Numbered from the stretch's first letter, positions 7,824-16,270 are shown. The stretch: 30,230 nt of DNA from UBA4416 sp040389965 (GCA_040389965.1 JAZJZF010000015.1:1-30230); one strand, 5' to 3'. Notes: generated by a model from the sequence alone, not told the origin. A program made the numbers and translations.

Positions 7824-8822
7824 TTAACTAATCATTAAATTGCAACCTCTGAGGTCGCTGTTATCAAATCTTCCTAATATCTCAAAACGGTTATCGGGAT
7901 GTATCTTTCCAAGGTCTTTTGTTTCAATAAACGAGCAGGAATATAAATTAGCAAGGTCAATCACATTAATGCCTCCACCTTTTCCCGGTTTTACATAACT
8001 AAACGGATCGTTTGTATCTCTTATCAATACACGCATCCAGGGCGGGCACTGAAACAAACCATCCTGCTTTGAATAAGCCTGCGATAATAATTCGGTCATA
8101 CCATACTCGCTATGAATGGCAGATGTATGCAGCTGTTGTTTTAATTCAGCATGTATTTCCTCTTTTATCATTTCCTTTCTCTTACCCTTCATACCACCGG
8201 TTTCCATTACAATAACATTATCTCCCAATACAATAGAATGTTCTGCCAGATCGAGCAATGCATAAGTAACACCAAGCAGAAGCACTTTTTGTGAGGTCTG
8301 TTTTAATTCGTTTAATGTCTGAATCAATTCATTGGTGTTATGCAGGTAGAATCCACTCAAGGGATGCCTGGAACGTTTAATTAAATCATCGAACATATAT
8401 ACCAGCGAAGAGCCCGTGCGTTCGAGGTAATTGGGCAGTAAAGCCAAAATGCAATATTGCTGCACATCGCCGTAAAACAATTCAAAGCCTTTCAAAAAAG
8501 ACTCTGTATACAAACGCTCATCTTCTACATAATGTGTAGATGTTATCTGCCCTGTAGTGCCGCTACTGGTAAATTGTACCGCTTTGGCAATGTCAGTGGT
8601 ATCTGAAACCACTTTCTGTGTTTTAAAAAACTCAATAGGTATAAATGGAATATCGGTATAATGCCGGATTGCATTAACCTCAATTTTTAAACTTTTAACA
8701 AACCTGTTGTAAATGGCATTATGGTTAAACTGGTAGTGAAATACAGCCAGAGCCAGCGTATTAAAATCGGTTTCAGATAAATTATGGAATAATCGGGTAC
8801 GTATTTCTTTTTCTGACAGCAA
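7824..8822 (-). CDS. LuxE-like acyl transferase/acyl-protein synthetase
   Basis: A 332-residue relative of LuxE and the ANL adenylating enzymes, which activate or transfer fatty acyl groups. The nucleotide-binding signature FTSSGTTGQ is at 84-92. HSEYGMTELLSQAY near residue 240 matches the YGMTE motif of adenylate-forming enzymes. LuxE carries its acyl group on a cysteine near the C-terminus; here Cys327 in LRGCNLMIS, six residues from the end, is a candidate, which is inference. No luxC, luxD or acyl-CoA reductase is nearby, so bioluminescence is not implied. The start is a TTG; no ATG lies near the beginning of the conserved region. The gene is 28 bases from a divergent lipoprotein gene and directly upstream of the ATL gene. 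Confidence 0.82.
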   Translation of the reverse strand: MLSEKEIRTRLFHNLSETDFNTLALAVFHYQFNHNAIYNRFVKSLKIEVNAIRHYTDIPFIPIEFFKTQKVVSDTTDIAKAVQFTSSGTTGQITSTHYVEDERLYTESFLKGFELFYGDVQQYCILALLPNYLERTGSSLVYMFDDLIKRSRHPLSGFYLHNTNELIQTLNELKQTSQKVLLLGVTYALLDLAEHSIVLGDNVIVMETGGMKGKRKEMIKEEIHAELKQQLHTSAIHSEYGMTELLSQAYSKQDGLFQCPPWMRVLIRDTNDPFSYVKPGKGGGINVIDLANLYSCSFIETKDLGKIHPDNRFEILGRFDNSDLRGCNLMIS

Positions 8823-8850
8823 ATCGGGTATTATATTTTTTTGTAAATTT

Positions 8851-9348
8851 ATGCTGATTTATTATATGATGAGGCCTTTTTGGAGATATTTATTTTTAGC
8901 GGTTATTATTAGCCTTTGCACTTATTCCTGCGTTAAGAAAAAAACATATCCCTCTACTCCCGAAATCGAATATAAAGCCTTTTATCCTTATTCCGGCGAT
9001 ACAGCCGATTTGGTTATAAAATTTACCGATGGCGATGGCGATATTGGTGTATCAAATACCGATTCGACCCGAACCTTATTTATGACGTATTATTACAAAG
9101 ATACCCTTACACTAAAATACAGAGCTTATTTCTCGACCACACTTAATGATACTTTAAGGACAGGTTATGTGATCAGAGCCCCCACAGATTCCTATAAAGG
9201 CAAACCTATTAGTGGCGAACTCAGTGTAAGGCTTCAACAATACCGACACAGTGTTAAAATAAAGCATATTAAGTACGTTATTGTGCTGCTTGATAACCAG
9301 GGCAATAAAAGCCTTCCTATAACCACTGACGAAATTACGGTTCCTTAA
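8851..9348 (+). CDS. Small lipoprotein, Bacteroidota-type, unknown function
   Basis: A predicted lipoprotein of up to 165 residues. A hydrophobic signal segment (YLFLAVIISLCTYSC) ends in a cysteine followed by KKK, a usual charged region after lipidation. The mature part is beta-rich and contains KFTDGDGDIG, an acidic Asp/Gly stretch found in a family of Bacteroidota lipoproteins and possibly able to bind calcium. Three in-frame ATG codons (8851, 8866, 8869) could start translation; the last gives the most ordinary signal peptide, MRPFWRY and onward, but I keep the outermost. It is divergent from the LuxE-like gene. I do not know its function. Confidence 0.72.
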   Translation: MLIYYMMRPFWRYLFLAVIISLCTYSCVKKKTYPSTPEIEYKAFYPYSGDTADLVIKFTDGDGDIGVSNTDSTRTLFMTYYYKDTLTLKYRAYFSTTLNDTLRTGYVIRAPTDSYKGKPISGELSVRLQQYRHSVKIKHIKYVIVLLDNQGNKSLPITTDEITVP

Positions 9349-9504
9349 ATCTTTGATTTTGCCGGAATTACCCGAATTTTGCTCCTTTTTTTGTCAAGGA
9401 AAACAATACTATAAAAGCATAAAGAAATGAAGGCAGAACAGAGCTTTTATTTTGATTTTATTAACATAAATCTGTCAAACGTTGAAATAATTAGCTTTTT
9501 TTTA

Positions 9505-9535
9505 TTTGTTTACAGGGATTAATTCACTAAAATTG
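9505..9535 (+). promoter_or_regulatory. Promoter of the small acidic protein gene
   Basis: TTTG (9505-9508), 19 bases, then TAAAATTG (9528-9535), which differs from TAnnTTTG at one position. Transcription would begin near 9541, which places an upstream in-frame start at 9506 inside the promoter and favours the ATG at 9560. Confidence 0.6.
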
Positions 9536-9559
9536 CACCTTTATAAAACAACACATATT

Positions 9560-9907
9560 ATGGCAGATATTCATTTATTGGGAATAAAATTTATTGAACA
9601 AAACACCCAGGATGGGCTGGATTTTACATATAAACCGGATGTACCTAAATTAAAAGTAATAGGGACTATACTTATTGCTGCTGAGGAAGAAGAAGACGAA
9701 GGCTGTGTATATTTAACCCAGAAGCAACTAAATCAGGTGTTGTTAAATAAAGACATTGAACTGAAATTAGTGGATGACACCTGGACTCCTGCCAAACCTT
9801 TAAATAAAGAACAAAGCAAAAAAATAGGCTTGGTAACCATTGAAGCTGAATACCTTGGTACAGCAGGCGACGTAAGATGTTACGAAGCAATTAAAGTTTC
9901 TGAATAA
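9560..9907 (+). CDS. Small acidic protein of unknown function
   Basis: A 115-residue protein with no signal peptide or membrane segment. It opens MADIHLLGIKFIEQNTQDG, has an acidic run AAEEEEDEGCVYLT in the middle, and ends EYLGTAGDVRCYEAIKVSE. The pattern of short beta strands and one amphipathic helix (TQKQLNQVLLNKDI) suggests a small globular cytosolic domain. I do not recognise the family. The start at 9560 is chosen because a good promoter lies immediately upstream and would exclude the earlier in-frame start. The gene has its own promoter and a perfect terminator, so it is a self-contained unit despite being small, which supports it being real. Confidence 0.7.
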   Translation: MADIHLLGIKFIEQNTQDGLDFTYKPDVPKLKVIGTILIAAEEEEDEGCVYLTQKQLNQVLLNKDIELKLVDDTWTPAKPLNKEQSKKIGLVTIEAEYLGTAGDVRCYEAIKVSE

Positions 9908-9925
9908 TAACCTTATTTTACAGAC

Positions 9926-9953
9926 ATCCCTCTCAGTTGAGAGGGATTTTTTT
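9926..9953 (+). terminator. Terminator hairpin abutting the cdsA start codon
   Basis: ATCCCTCTC (9926-9934) pairs perfectly with GAGAGGGAT (9939-9947) around a four-base loop, followed by T to 9953. The next base is the A of the cdsA ATG, so this hairpin occupies the place where a cdsA ribosome-binding site would be. Confidence 0.85.
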
Positions 9954-10823
9954 ATGGCATTAAATTTAAAAACACTTAGCACCCGGGCCCTGACAGCTGT
10001 TGTATTTGTAGCCGTTTTACTGAGCTGCATTCTGTTTAATTATATTTCTTTTGCGGCTTTATTTTTTGTGGTTTCCGTGTGGGGACTGTATGAATTTTAC
10101 CAGCTGGCCGAAAAGCTGGGAGCTAAGCCTTATAAAGCAATAGGGCTTATTACAGGCGCGCTGTTATTTGGCTCTTTTGCCATAGGCACTACCTACATCA
10201 CGTATGCTATGCCCAGCCATATGTATCTTCCTGTAATTATAGCTATTGGCTTTCTCATTTTCATTGCCGGCTTACTTGACTCAAAACCTAATACCGTTTT
10301 GAACATTGCTTATACTCTTATGGGAATTATATATGCTGTAATACCCTTTATTTTGCTGCTATTGATTTCTTGCATAAAGCCACCTGCTGTATTTGGGCTC
10401 GATTTGAACAGTATTGCTCCTTATAATTTTCATTATGTTTTAGGCATCATTTTGTTGATCTGGGCCAGTGATACCGGCGCTTACCTAGTAGGCAGCTTAA
10501 TTGGCAAAAACAAGCTGTATGAACGTATTTCTCCGGGTAAAACCTGGGAAGGTTCTGTAGGGGCTGCTATTCTTAATATTGGCTGTGCCTGGGTTATTTC
10601 CACCTGGTTTACTGAACTGGCTTTGGTTCACTGGATCGTTATTTCTGTTTTGGTAAGCATATTTGGTACTATTGGTGATTTGGTAGAATCTATGCTAAAA
10701 CGCCAGGCAGGTGTAAAAGATTCGGGTAAGATTATGCCGGGTCATGGTGGTATTTTAGATCGTTTTGACAGTCTTTTATTCGTTTCGCCATTTATTTACG
10801 CTTATCTGAAATTAGTTCTTTAA
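9954..10823 (+). CDS. cdsA: Phosphatidate cytidylyltransferase
   Basis: Converts phosphatidic acid and CTP to CDP-diacylglycerol, the precursor of phospholipids, in the inner membrane. The 289 residues contain about eight membrane segments. The loop SPGKTWEGSVGA lies at 193-204. The family signature at 246-272 contains SMLKR, VKDSGKIMPGHGG and LDRFD with all the conserved acidic and basic residues. The N-terminus (MALNLKTLSTRALTAV) matches the usual CdsA start, so the ATG is probably right even though a strong terminator hairpin touches it. How cdsA is expressed past that hairpin is unclear; no promoter is obvious between hairpin and ATG. Confidence 0.95.
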   Translation: MALNLKTLSTRALTAVVFVAVLLSCILFNYISFAALFFVVSVWGLYEFYQLAEKLGAKPYKAIGLITGALLFGSFAIGTTYITYAMPSHMYLPVIIAIGFLIFIAGLLDSKPNTVLNIAYTLMGIIYAVIPFILLLLISCIKPPAVFGLDLNSIAPYNFHYVLGIILLIWASDTGAYLVGSLIGKNKLYERISPGKTWEGSVGAAILNIGCAWVISTWFTELALVHWIVISVLVSIFGTIGDLVESMLKRQAGVKDSGKIMPGHGGILDRFDSLLFVSPFIYAYLKLVL

Positions 10824-10919
10824 AACAACTTAAATCTAAACTTTAGCATAAAGTTAAAAAACAGCTCTAATTATCAAGAAAACACGGTTAAAAACTCACT
10901 CCTAAATTCTGCTAAAACC

Positions 10920-10949
10920 TTTACATTCATATAAATTTTACTAATTTTG
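10920..10949 (+). promoter_or_regulatory. Promoter of glutamate dehydrogenase gene
   Basis: TTTA (10920-10923), 18 bases, then TAATTTTG (10942-10949). The -7 box is a full match to TAnnTTTG and the -33 box has one mismatch. The leader would be about 35 bases. Confidence 0.6.
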
Positions 10950-10991
10950 TACCCCTAACTAAAAACAAATAACTTAAAACAAAAAACCAAT

Positions 10992-12263
10992 ATGTCAACA
11001 CAAACTGCAAATGCAATAGCTCACGAATCTATGTTCGAAGCTGTATTAGCCCGCTTAGACGTTGCCGCTAAATTGATGAACATGTCCGAAGACGTTGCCA
11101 CTATATTACGCAGCCCTATTAAACAAGTTAAAGTAAGTTTACCGGTAATGATGGATAATGGAAAAATTCAGGTTTTTGAAGGTTACCGTATCGTTCACTC
11201 TACTGTATTAGGCCCTTCTAAAGGTGGTATCCGTTATGCGATGGATGTTAACCAGGATGAAGTAATGGCACTGGCTGCCTGGATGAGTTTTAAATGCGCT
11301 GTAGCAAACCTGCCTTATGGTGGTGCTAAAGGTGGTATTAAATGCGACCCACGTGCTATGAGCGTTGGCGAATTAGAGCGTATGACCCGTGCTTACGCAT
11401 CCTCAATGAAAGATGTATTTGGTGTAAATAAAGATATTCCTGCTCCTGATATGGGAACAAGCGGAAGAGAAATGGCCTGGATCCTTGACGAATTTAATAA
11501 AGTTACAGGTGAAGACAGCCCAGGTGTTATTACAGGGAAACCAATCGTAATTGGTGGTTCTTTAGGTCGTGATGCGGCTACAGGACGTGGTGTAATGGTA
11601 AATACCCTTGCAGCACTTAAAAAAATGAATTTAAACCCTAAAGAAGTAACTGCTGCTGTACAAGGTTTTGGAAACGTTGGTTCACATGCTGCACGTTTAT
11701 TAGCTGAGCAAGGGATTAAAATTGTAGCTATTGGAGATCATACAGCTACTTTTTATAACGAAAAAGGAATTGATGTAAAAGCTGCTTTGGATTTTGCTGC
11801 TAAAAATGGCCGCGTATTAAAAGGCTTTACAGGTGGTACCGAAATTAAATCAAACGAAATCCTTACCTGCAAATGTGATGTATTGGTTCCTGCAGCTTTA
11901 CAAAATGTAATTACTGAAGAACTGGCACACAGCATCCAGGCTAAACTGATCGTAGAAGGTGCTAATGGCCCTACTATGCCGGAAGCTGATGCTGTATTGA
12001 ACGATAAAAAAATCATTGTTGTTCCGGATATTTTGGCTAACTCAGGTGGTGTTACTGTATCTTACTTCGAGTGGGTACAAAACAAAGCCGGTTACTACTG
12101 GAGCGAGAACGAAGTAAATACTAAACACGATGAGAAAATGGAAATTGCTTTTGCTCACGTTTGGGAAAATGCAGCTACCTACAAAACATCGATGCGTATT
12201 GCAGCTTACATTACCGCTTTACAAAAAATTGAACAAGGTGTTCAGTTAAAAGGTAACTACTAA
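10992..12263 (+). CDS. Glutamate dehydrogenase (Glu/Leu/Phe/Val family)
   Basis: Interconverts glutamate and 2-oxoglutarate plus ammonium using NAD(P). The protein has 423 residues, the size of the small hexameric class. Substrate-binding Lys101 is in MSFKCAVANLP. Catalytic Lys113 is in YGGAKGGIKCDP and Asp153 in PAPDMGTSGRE. The Rossmann domain carries GFGNVG at 225-230, with Asp249 at the end of the second strand, which often favours NAD over NADP. The coenzyme preference is inference. The codon bias toward common codons suggests strong expression. It is monocistronic, with its own promoter and terminator. Confidence 0.94.
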   Translation: MSTQTANAIAHESMFEAVLARLDVAAKLMNMSEDVATILRSPIKQVKVSLPVMMDNGKIQVFEGYRIVHSTVLGPSKGGIRYAMDVNQDEVMALAAWMSFKCAVANLPYGGAKGGIKCDPRAMSVGELERMTRAYASSMKDVFGVNKDIPAPDMGTSGREMAWILDEFNKVTGEDSPGVITGKPIVIGGSLGRDAATGRGVMVNTLAALKKMNLNPKEVTAAVQGFGNVGSHAARLLAEQGIKIVAIGDHTATFYNEKGIDVKAALDFAAKNGRVLKGFTGGTEIKSNEILTCKCDVLVPAALQNVITEELAHSIQAKLIVEGANGPTMPEADAVLNDKKIIVVPDILANSGGVTVSYFEWVQNKAGYYWSENEVNTKHDEKMEIAFAHVWENAATYKTSMRIAAYITALQKIEQGVQLKGNY

Positions 12264-12286
12264 TAAATAGTACACTATAAATGAAG

Positions 12287-12313
12287 AGCCTTTCAGAAAT
12301 GAAAGGCTTTTTT
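12287..12313 (+). terminator. Rho-independent terminator of glutamate dehydrogenase
   Basis: AGCCTTTC (12287-12294) pairs with GAAAGGCT (12301-12308) around a six-base loop, followed by a run of T. Confidence 0.88.
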
Positions 12314-12493
12314 GTTTTCGCTGGTACTAAGGCCGAGTAGCAATACGGACAGATATTTCAAAAGCTCGGTTTTGACTCTAAAGTGTAAATACCAAGCTAA
12401 AAGGTTATCTTTAAGCAAGCATTCCTTAATTCAATAAAAACAACTACATCCCAACGTAAGATTAAAGCACTCACGTCGATTTAATTTTACACT

Positions 12494-13543
12494 ATGGAAG
12501 ATGAAACCCCTAAACCTGCGCGCAGAGAACGTTATAAAGGAACCCACCCAAAAGCTTTTAAAGAAAAATACAAAGAACAACAGCCCGATTTATATGCCGC
12601 TGATGTAGAAAAAGTAATGGAACAAGGCCGTACACCAGCCGGCATGCACCGTTCTATTTGTGTCAGTGAAATTTTAGACATTCTTAAAATTGCTCCGGGC
12701 AATGTTGGATTAGATGCTACACTGGGTTACGGCGGCCATAGTTTGGAAATACTGAAATGCCTCGATCATAAAGGAAAACTTTACGCCACAGATGTTGATC
12801 CTTACGAATTGCCCCGTACCAAAGAACGTTTAACAGCTTTAGGCTATGGCCCGGAGGTATTGATTATTAAAAAAATGAACTTTTCAGGCATCGATCGGAT
12901 TGTAGAAGAATCAGGTCCGCTCGATTTTGTGTTAGCCGATCTGGGTGTATCTTCCATGCAAATAGATAATCCCGAAAGAGGCTTTACGTTTAAAGTAGAT
13001 GGTCCTTTAGACCTGAGACTCAATCCTACAAGTGGCCAATCGGCAGCAACTTTTTTAAAAACCGCTTCTCTGCAACAACTCCAGGACCTATTCATAGAAA
13101 ATGCCGACGAGCCCTATTCCGAAGCGATTGCGAAAGCTATTATGGTTCAACAGGCAACCACACAACCTATAAACACTACCCTACAATTAAAACAGCTCAT
13201 AACGCAAACGCTGGAATTGCAATCGAAGCAACTTAACAAGGACGATATTAAAAAATCCTGTCAGCGTTGTTTCCAGGCATTACGTATTGAAGTCAATAAC
13301 GAATTTGGAGTACTGGATCAGTTTCTTCATAAATTACCCGATGCACTCGTTTCCGGTGGCCGCGTAGCCATATTATCCTTTCATTCGGGCGAAGACCGGC
13401 GTGTCAAAAAAGCCTTTCAGTATTTATTCCGCTCAGGTGTTTACCGAGAAGTAGCTCCTGACCCTATCCGCGCATCGCCGGAGGAATGTTTTACAAATCC
13501 AAGGGCACGCTCGGCAAAATTACGTTGGGCCATAAAAGCATAA
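12494..13543 (+). CDS. RsmH/MraW-family SAM-dependent methyltransferase, divergent
   Basis: A 349-residue homologue of RsmH, which N4-methylates C1402 of 16S rRNA. Conserved blocks are present: SAM-binding DATLGYGGHS at 74-83 (usually DGTFGxGGHS), ADLGVSSMQIDNPERGFTF at 148-166, DGPLDLRLNP at 169-178, and FHSGEDRRVKKAF near the end (usually FHSLEDRxVK). It differs from ordinary RsmH in two ways: a basic N-terminal extension of about 50 residues (ARRERYKGTHPKAFKEKYKE), and replacement of the family's HxxVLLxE opening by MHRSICVSEI. It also lies outside any cell-division (mra/dcw) cluster. It may be a paralogue with another RNA target, or the sole RsmH; only the rest of the genome can tell. Confidence 0.87.
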   Translation: MEDETPKPARRERYKGTHPKAFKEKYKEQQPDLYAADVEKVMEQGRTPAGMHRSICVSEILDILKIAPGNVGLDATLGYGGHSLEILKCLDHKGKLYATDVDPYELPRTKERLTALGYGPEVLIIKKMNFSGIDRIVEESGPLDFVLADLGVSSMQIDNPERGFTFKVDGPLDLRLNPTSGQSAATFLKTASLQQLQDLFIENADEPYSEAIAKAIMVQQATTQPINTTLQLKQLITQTLELQSKQLNKDDIKKSCQRCFQALRIEVNNEFGVLDQFLHKLPDALVSGGRVAILSFHSGEDRRVKKAFQYLFRSGVYREVAPDPIRASPEECFTNPRARSAKLRWAIKA

Positions 13544-13699
13544 GCTCCTCAAATGCCAACTGTGAAGAATTCTAAATAACCTGATTATTTTAATTTCTAA
13601 AAATAGCGTGCTAAAAATCCCTTTAACGGTAGAGCGGCATTAAGAAAAACGTGTTACTTTTAATATTCAATTGTATTATACTTCTCTAACATAAATCAC

Positions 13700-14965
13700 A
13701 TGAAAACAAACAGACTCTTAACAGGATTATTGACATTAGGCTTAGCCACTGCGGTAAATGCGCAATGGGATTCTTTGGCACGCTTCAACCAGGGAATTGC
13801 AGATATTAAAACGTACAACAACTCGCTCTTTATTGCAGGCGATTTCCTTAAAATGAATGGCAGTACCTGCTATTGGTCGGCGAGCTACGATGGCACAAGC
13901 TTTACACCTCAAACCAATTTAATTGGTGGTTCAGGTATTAATATGCTGGCTGTTTTTGGTAGCGACTTGTATTGCGCAGATGCTTTAAATTATGGCGGTG
14001 TAACAGGTGTAGGTATCTGGACAGGCTCTACCTGGCAGGATGGTGGCGGAACCTCTTATAGTCATGGACTTATTTATGCCGACGGAAACGACCTGTACGC
14101 AGGAAGTAACTTTGGTGTGGTTCGTAAAAAAACGGGAACCGGTAGTTTCAGTCTGTTTTATGATTTTGCAGGATCAGGCGGAATTGCCAGTTTTGCACGC
14201 TATAATGGAAAATTAGTTGCTTCAGGTAGCTTTACGGCTATTGGAGGTGTAGTTGCCAAAAATATTGCCGCATGGGATGGTACTACCTGGACGCCATTAG
14301 GAACAGGGCTTTCAACCGGTGCAGGTTCTATGGCAGTATATAATAACGAATTGTATGTAGCAGGAAAAATAGCCACTGCCGGTGGAGTATCTGTAAATAA
14401 TATTGCTAAATGGAATGGCACTACCTGGTCGGCTGTTGGTGGCGGAACAGGAACTTCGCCAAACGGGATCATGGATATGAAAGCATCCGCTACAGGCTTA
14501 ATTGTAGTAGGCGATTTTACTCAAATGGGCGGCGTTACTACTTCCAATGTAGCTGTATGGAACGGTACACAATGGCTTGGAACAGGATTAACGCATATAG
14601 ATGCTTTTGTAAGTTCAGTGGAAGTATTTAATAATAAAATTTATGTAGGTACCTACGATGTTAACCATAGTCATTTATACCGTTATAATGGCACAGCCGG
14701 TGTTGGTGTAAACGAATTAAAGCTGAATGAAAGTAATGTGTCGGTATATCCAAATCCTGCTACAGATCAGCTAACCGTTGATATTGCAGCCAGTACTACC
14801 GGCGCCACAGTATCCGTAAAAAATACGATGGGACAGGAAGTAATTGCTCAAAACATGAGTGGTTCATTTCAACAGTTAGACATTAGCAAACTTGCCCGTG
14901 GCGTATATATGATAACTATACAACACGAAGGCAGCATTGTAGTAAAGAAATTTATTAAAGAATAA
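13700..14965 (+). CDS. T9SS-exported repeat protein with type A sorting domain
   Basis: A secreted protein of 421 residues. The signal peptide is MKTNRLLTGLLTLGLATAVNA. The body is built from repeats of about 45 residues, each containing a phrase of the form NIAxWDGTTWTPLGTG followed by xxVYNNELYVAGxxxxxGG. This is a beta-propeller-like pattern in which Trp, Gly and Tyr recur regularly. The last 75 residues are a T9SS type A sorting domain, with VSVYPNPATDQLTVDI, LDISKLARGVYMITI and the terminal KKFIKE. The protein should be exported through the type IX machine and either released or fixed at the cell surface. The ligand is unknown. It is monocistronic with a strong terminator. Confidence 0.92.
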   Translation: MKTNRLLTGLLTLGLATAVNAQWDSLARFNQGIADIKTYNNSLFIAGDFLKMNGSTCYWSASYDGTSFTPQTNLIGGSGINMLAVFGSDLYCADALNYGGVTGVGIWTGSTWQDGGGTSYSHGLIYADGNDLYAGSNFGVVRKKTGTGSFSLFYDFAGSGGIASFARYNGKLVASGSFTAIGGVVAKNIAAWDGTTWTPLGTGLSTGAGSMAVYNNELYVAGKIATAGGVSVNNIAKWNGTTWSAVGGGTGTSPNGIMDMKASATGLIVVGDFTQMGGVTTSNVAVWNGTQWLGTGLTHIDAFVSSVEVFNNKIYVGTYDVNHSHLYRYNGTAGVGVNELKLNESNVSVYPNPATDQLTVDIAASTTGATVSVKNTMGQEVIAQNMSGSFQQLDISKLARGVYMITIQHEGSIVVKKFIKE

Positions 14966-14983
14966 ATAGTTAGCTATATCATG

Positions 14984-15018
14984 AAAAAGCTGTGGGTTTT
15001 TACTCACAGCTTTTTTTT
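14984..15018 (+). terminator. Rho-independent terminator after the T9SS protein
   Basis: AAAAAGCTGTG (14984-14994) pairs with CACAGCTTTTT (15005-15015), and T continues to 15018. The loop is ten bases and can shorten by two further pairs. Confidence 0.9.
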
Positions 15019-15074
15019 ATGGCGTTTAATTATTTAAAATGTGTGATCAAATAGTCCTGCATTATAAAAACCGG

Positions 15075-15082
15075 TATCTTTG
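15075..15082 (+). promoter_or_regulatory. -7 box of the Crp/Fnr-type regulator gene
   Basis: TATCTTTG is a full match to TAnnTTTG, 24 bases before the ATG at 15107. An in-frame TTG at 15080 falls inside this box and is therefore unlikely to be the start. A -33 box is not obvious. Confidence 0.55.
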
Positions 15083-15106
15083 ACTGTTGTTTTTAATTCT
15101 AAAATA

Positions 15107-15685
15107 ATGCATACCAACCTTATTGAACATATTAAAAAAAACGTGGCATTAACCGATGCCGAAAAGGATCTTATTAGTACTTACTTTAAACATCAAAGTA
15201 TTAAAAAGAAAGCAATTATTTTAAAGGAAGGCCAGATATGCCAGCACTATTATTTTATTTCAAAAGGCTGTTTCCGTTTTTATATCATCAATCAAAAGGG
15301 CACGGAGCAAACTCTGCAGTTTGGTATTGAAGACTGGTGGTTGACAGATTACCGGGGCTTTGAAACACAACAGCCTTCCAATTTTTATATCCAGGCTATT
15401 GAAAATTCGGAAGTACTGAGCATTACTAAAAATGACTTTGATGAACTGCTGGAAAAAGTTCCGCGAATCGAAAAATATTTCAGGATCGTAATGCAAAAGG
15501 CTTTTGGTGCTGCGCAAATGCGTATCAAATTTCTTTTTACCATGACTGCCGAAGAACGCTACCACCATTTCAATAATCAGCAGCCACATTTTGTACAGCG
15601 CGTGCCGCAGTATATGCTTGCTTCTTACCTCGATTTCAGCCCCGAATTTATGAGCAAGATCAGGGCTGGAAAAGGTTCGTCTTAA
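15107..15685 (+). CDS. Crp/Fnr-family transcriptional regulator
   Basis: A 192-residue regulator. The N-terminal cyclic-nucleotide-binding-like barrel spans about residues 25-115, with KKKAIILKEGQICQHYYFI and the following GCFRFYIINQKG. A dimer helix contains VPRIEKYFRIVMQKAFGAAQ. A short C-terminal helix-turn-helix follows in VPQYMLASYLDFSPEFMSKI. No Fnr-type cysteine cluster is visible and the cAMP-contacting RxS motif is not evident, so the ligand is unknown. The ATG at 15107 is preferred over a TTG that overlaps the promoter. The next gene, an AhpD-like protein, starts 71 bases downstream in the same direction. In Bacteroidota such Crp-type regulators often control an adjacent small enzyme, which I infer here. 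Confidence 0.88.
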   Translation: MHTNLIEHIKKNVALTDAEKDLISTYFKHQSIKKKAIILKEGQICQHYYFISKGCFRFYIINQKGTEQTLQFGIEDWWLTDYRGFETQQPSNFYIQAIENSEVLSITKNDFDELLEKVPRIEKYFRIVMQKAFGAAQMRIKFLFTMTAEERYHHFNNQQPHFVQRVPQYMLASYLDFSPEFMSKIRAGKGSS

Positions 15686-15756
15686 TTTCTTGAAGTAGAT
15701 TAAGTTTTTTGAACAGGAGATTCAGGAACTTTGACACATACTAAAAAACAATTATT

Positions 15757-16191
15757 ATGGAAAAAAGAATCAACCTTTTAGAAACTGAACCCGAAGCATA
15801 TAAAGCCATGCTTGGCCTGGAGAAATACCTTGCTTCCAGCGCATTAAAACCCTTGCACAAAGAGCTCATTAAAATAAGAGCCTCACAAATTAATGGCTGC
15901 GCGCACTGTATAAATATGCATACAACTGATGCCCGCAAAATGGGAGAAACCGAACAGCGCATCTATTTATTAAACGCATGGAAAGACACAGATTTATTTT
16001 CGGAAGAAGAACAGGCTATATTAGCTTTAACGGAAGAAGTAACACTTATCAGTAATCATGTATCGGACGCTACCTATCAAAAAGCAGCCAAATTATTTGA
16101 TCCTAACTACCTCGGGCAAATTATTATGATGATTGTTACCATTAATGCCTGGAACCGTATTGCTATTACCACGGGTATGCGTGTTTCCTGA
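15757..16191 (+). CDS. AhpD-like carboxymuconolactone decarboxylase family protein
   Basis: A 144-residue all-helical protein of the CMD/AhpD family. The peroxidase-type catalytic motif is intact: Cys48 and Cys51 in GCAHCINMH, with His55 four residues after the second cysteine. Members with this CxxC and His act as thiol-disulfide peroxidase partners and help remove peroxides. TPQ-like substrate rings used by true decarboxylases are not implied. Residues 80-100 (LFSEEEQAILALTEEVTLI) and the end (IIMMIVTINAWNRIAITTGM) are typical of the family. The gene follows the Crp/Fnr-type regulator and may be its target. Downstream is a bidirectional terminator. Confidence 0.9.
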   Translation: MEKRINLLETEPEAYKAMLGLEKYLASSALKPLHKELIKIRASQINGCAHCINMHTTDARKMGETEQRIYLLNAWKDTDLFSEEEQAILALTEEVTLISNHVSDATYQKAAKLFDPNYLGQIIMMIVTINAWNRIAITTGMRVS

Positions 16192-16233
16192 TTTTTCAGT
16201 TGAGGGTTTAAATTGACAGATCAGAGTTGTGTG

Positions 16234-16267
16234 AAAATGCTTGTTGCTATATGCTACAGGCATTTTT
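16234..16267. terminator. Bidirectional terminator between convergent genes
   Basis: AAAATGCTTGT (16234-16244) pairs with ACAGGCATTTT (16256-16266), including one T-G pair, around an 11-base loop. It has T residues at the foot on both strands and lies between the AhpD-like gene and the efflux gene, whose stop is only a few bases away. Confidence 0.72.
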
Positions 16268-16270
16268 ACA

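Noticed and set aside
7824..8822. Bioluminescence operon because of the LuxE-like gene
   Set aside because: No luciferase, reductase or thioesterase genes are nearby, and LuxE-like proteins are common in Bacteroidota without light production.
10839..10855. AACTTTA-GCA-TAAAGTT hairpin after cdsA as a terminator
   Set aside because: The stem is AT-rich with a three-base loop and is followed by A residues rather than a T-run, so it is unlikely to terminate.
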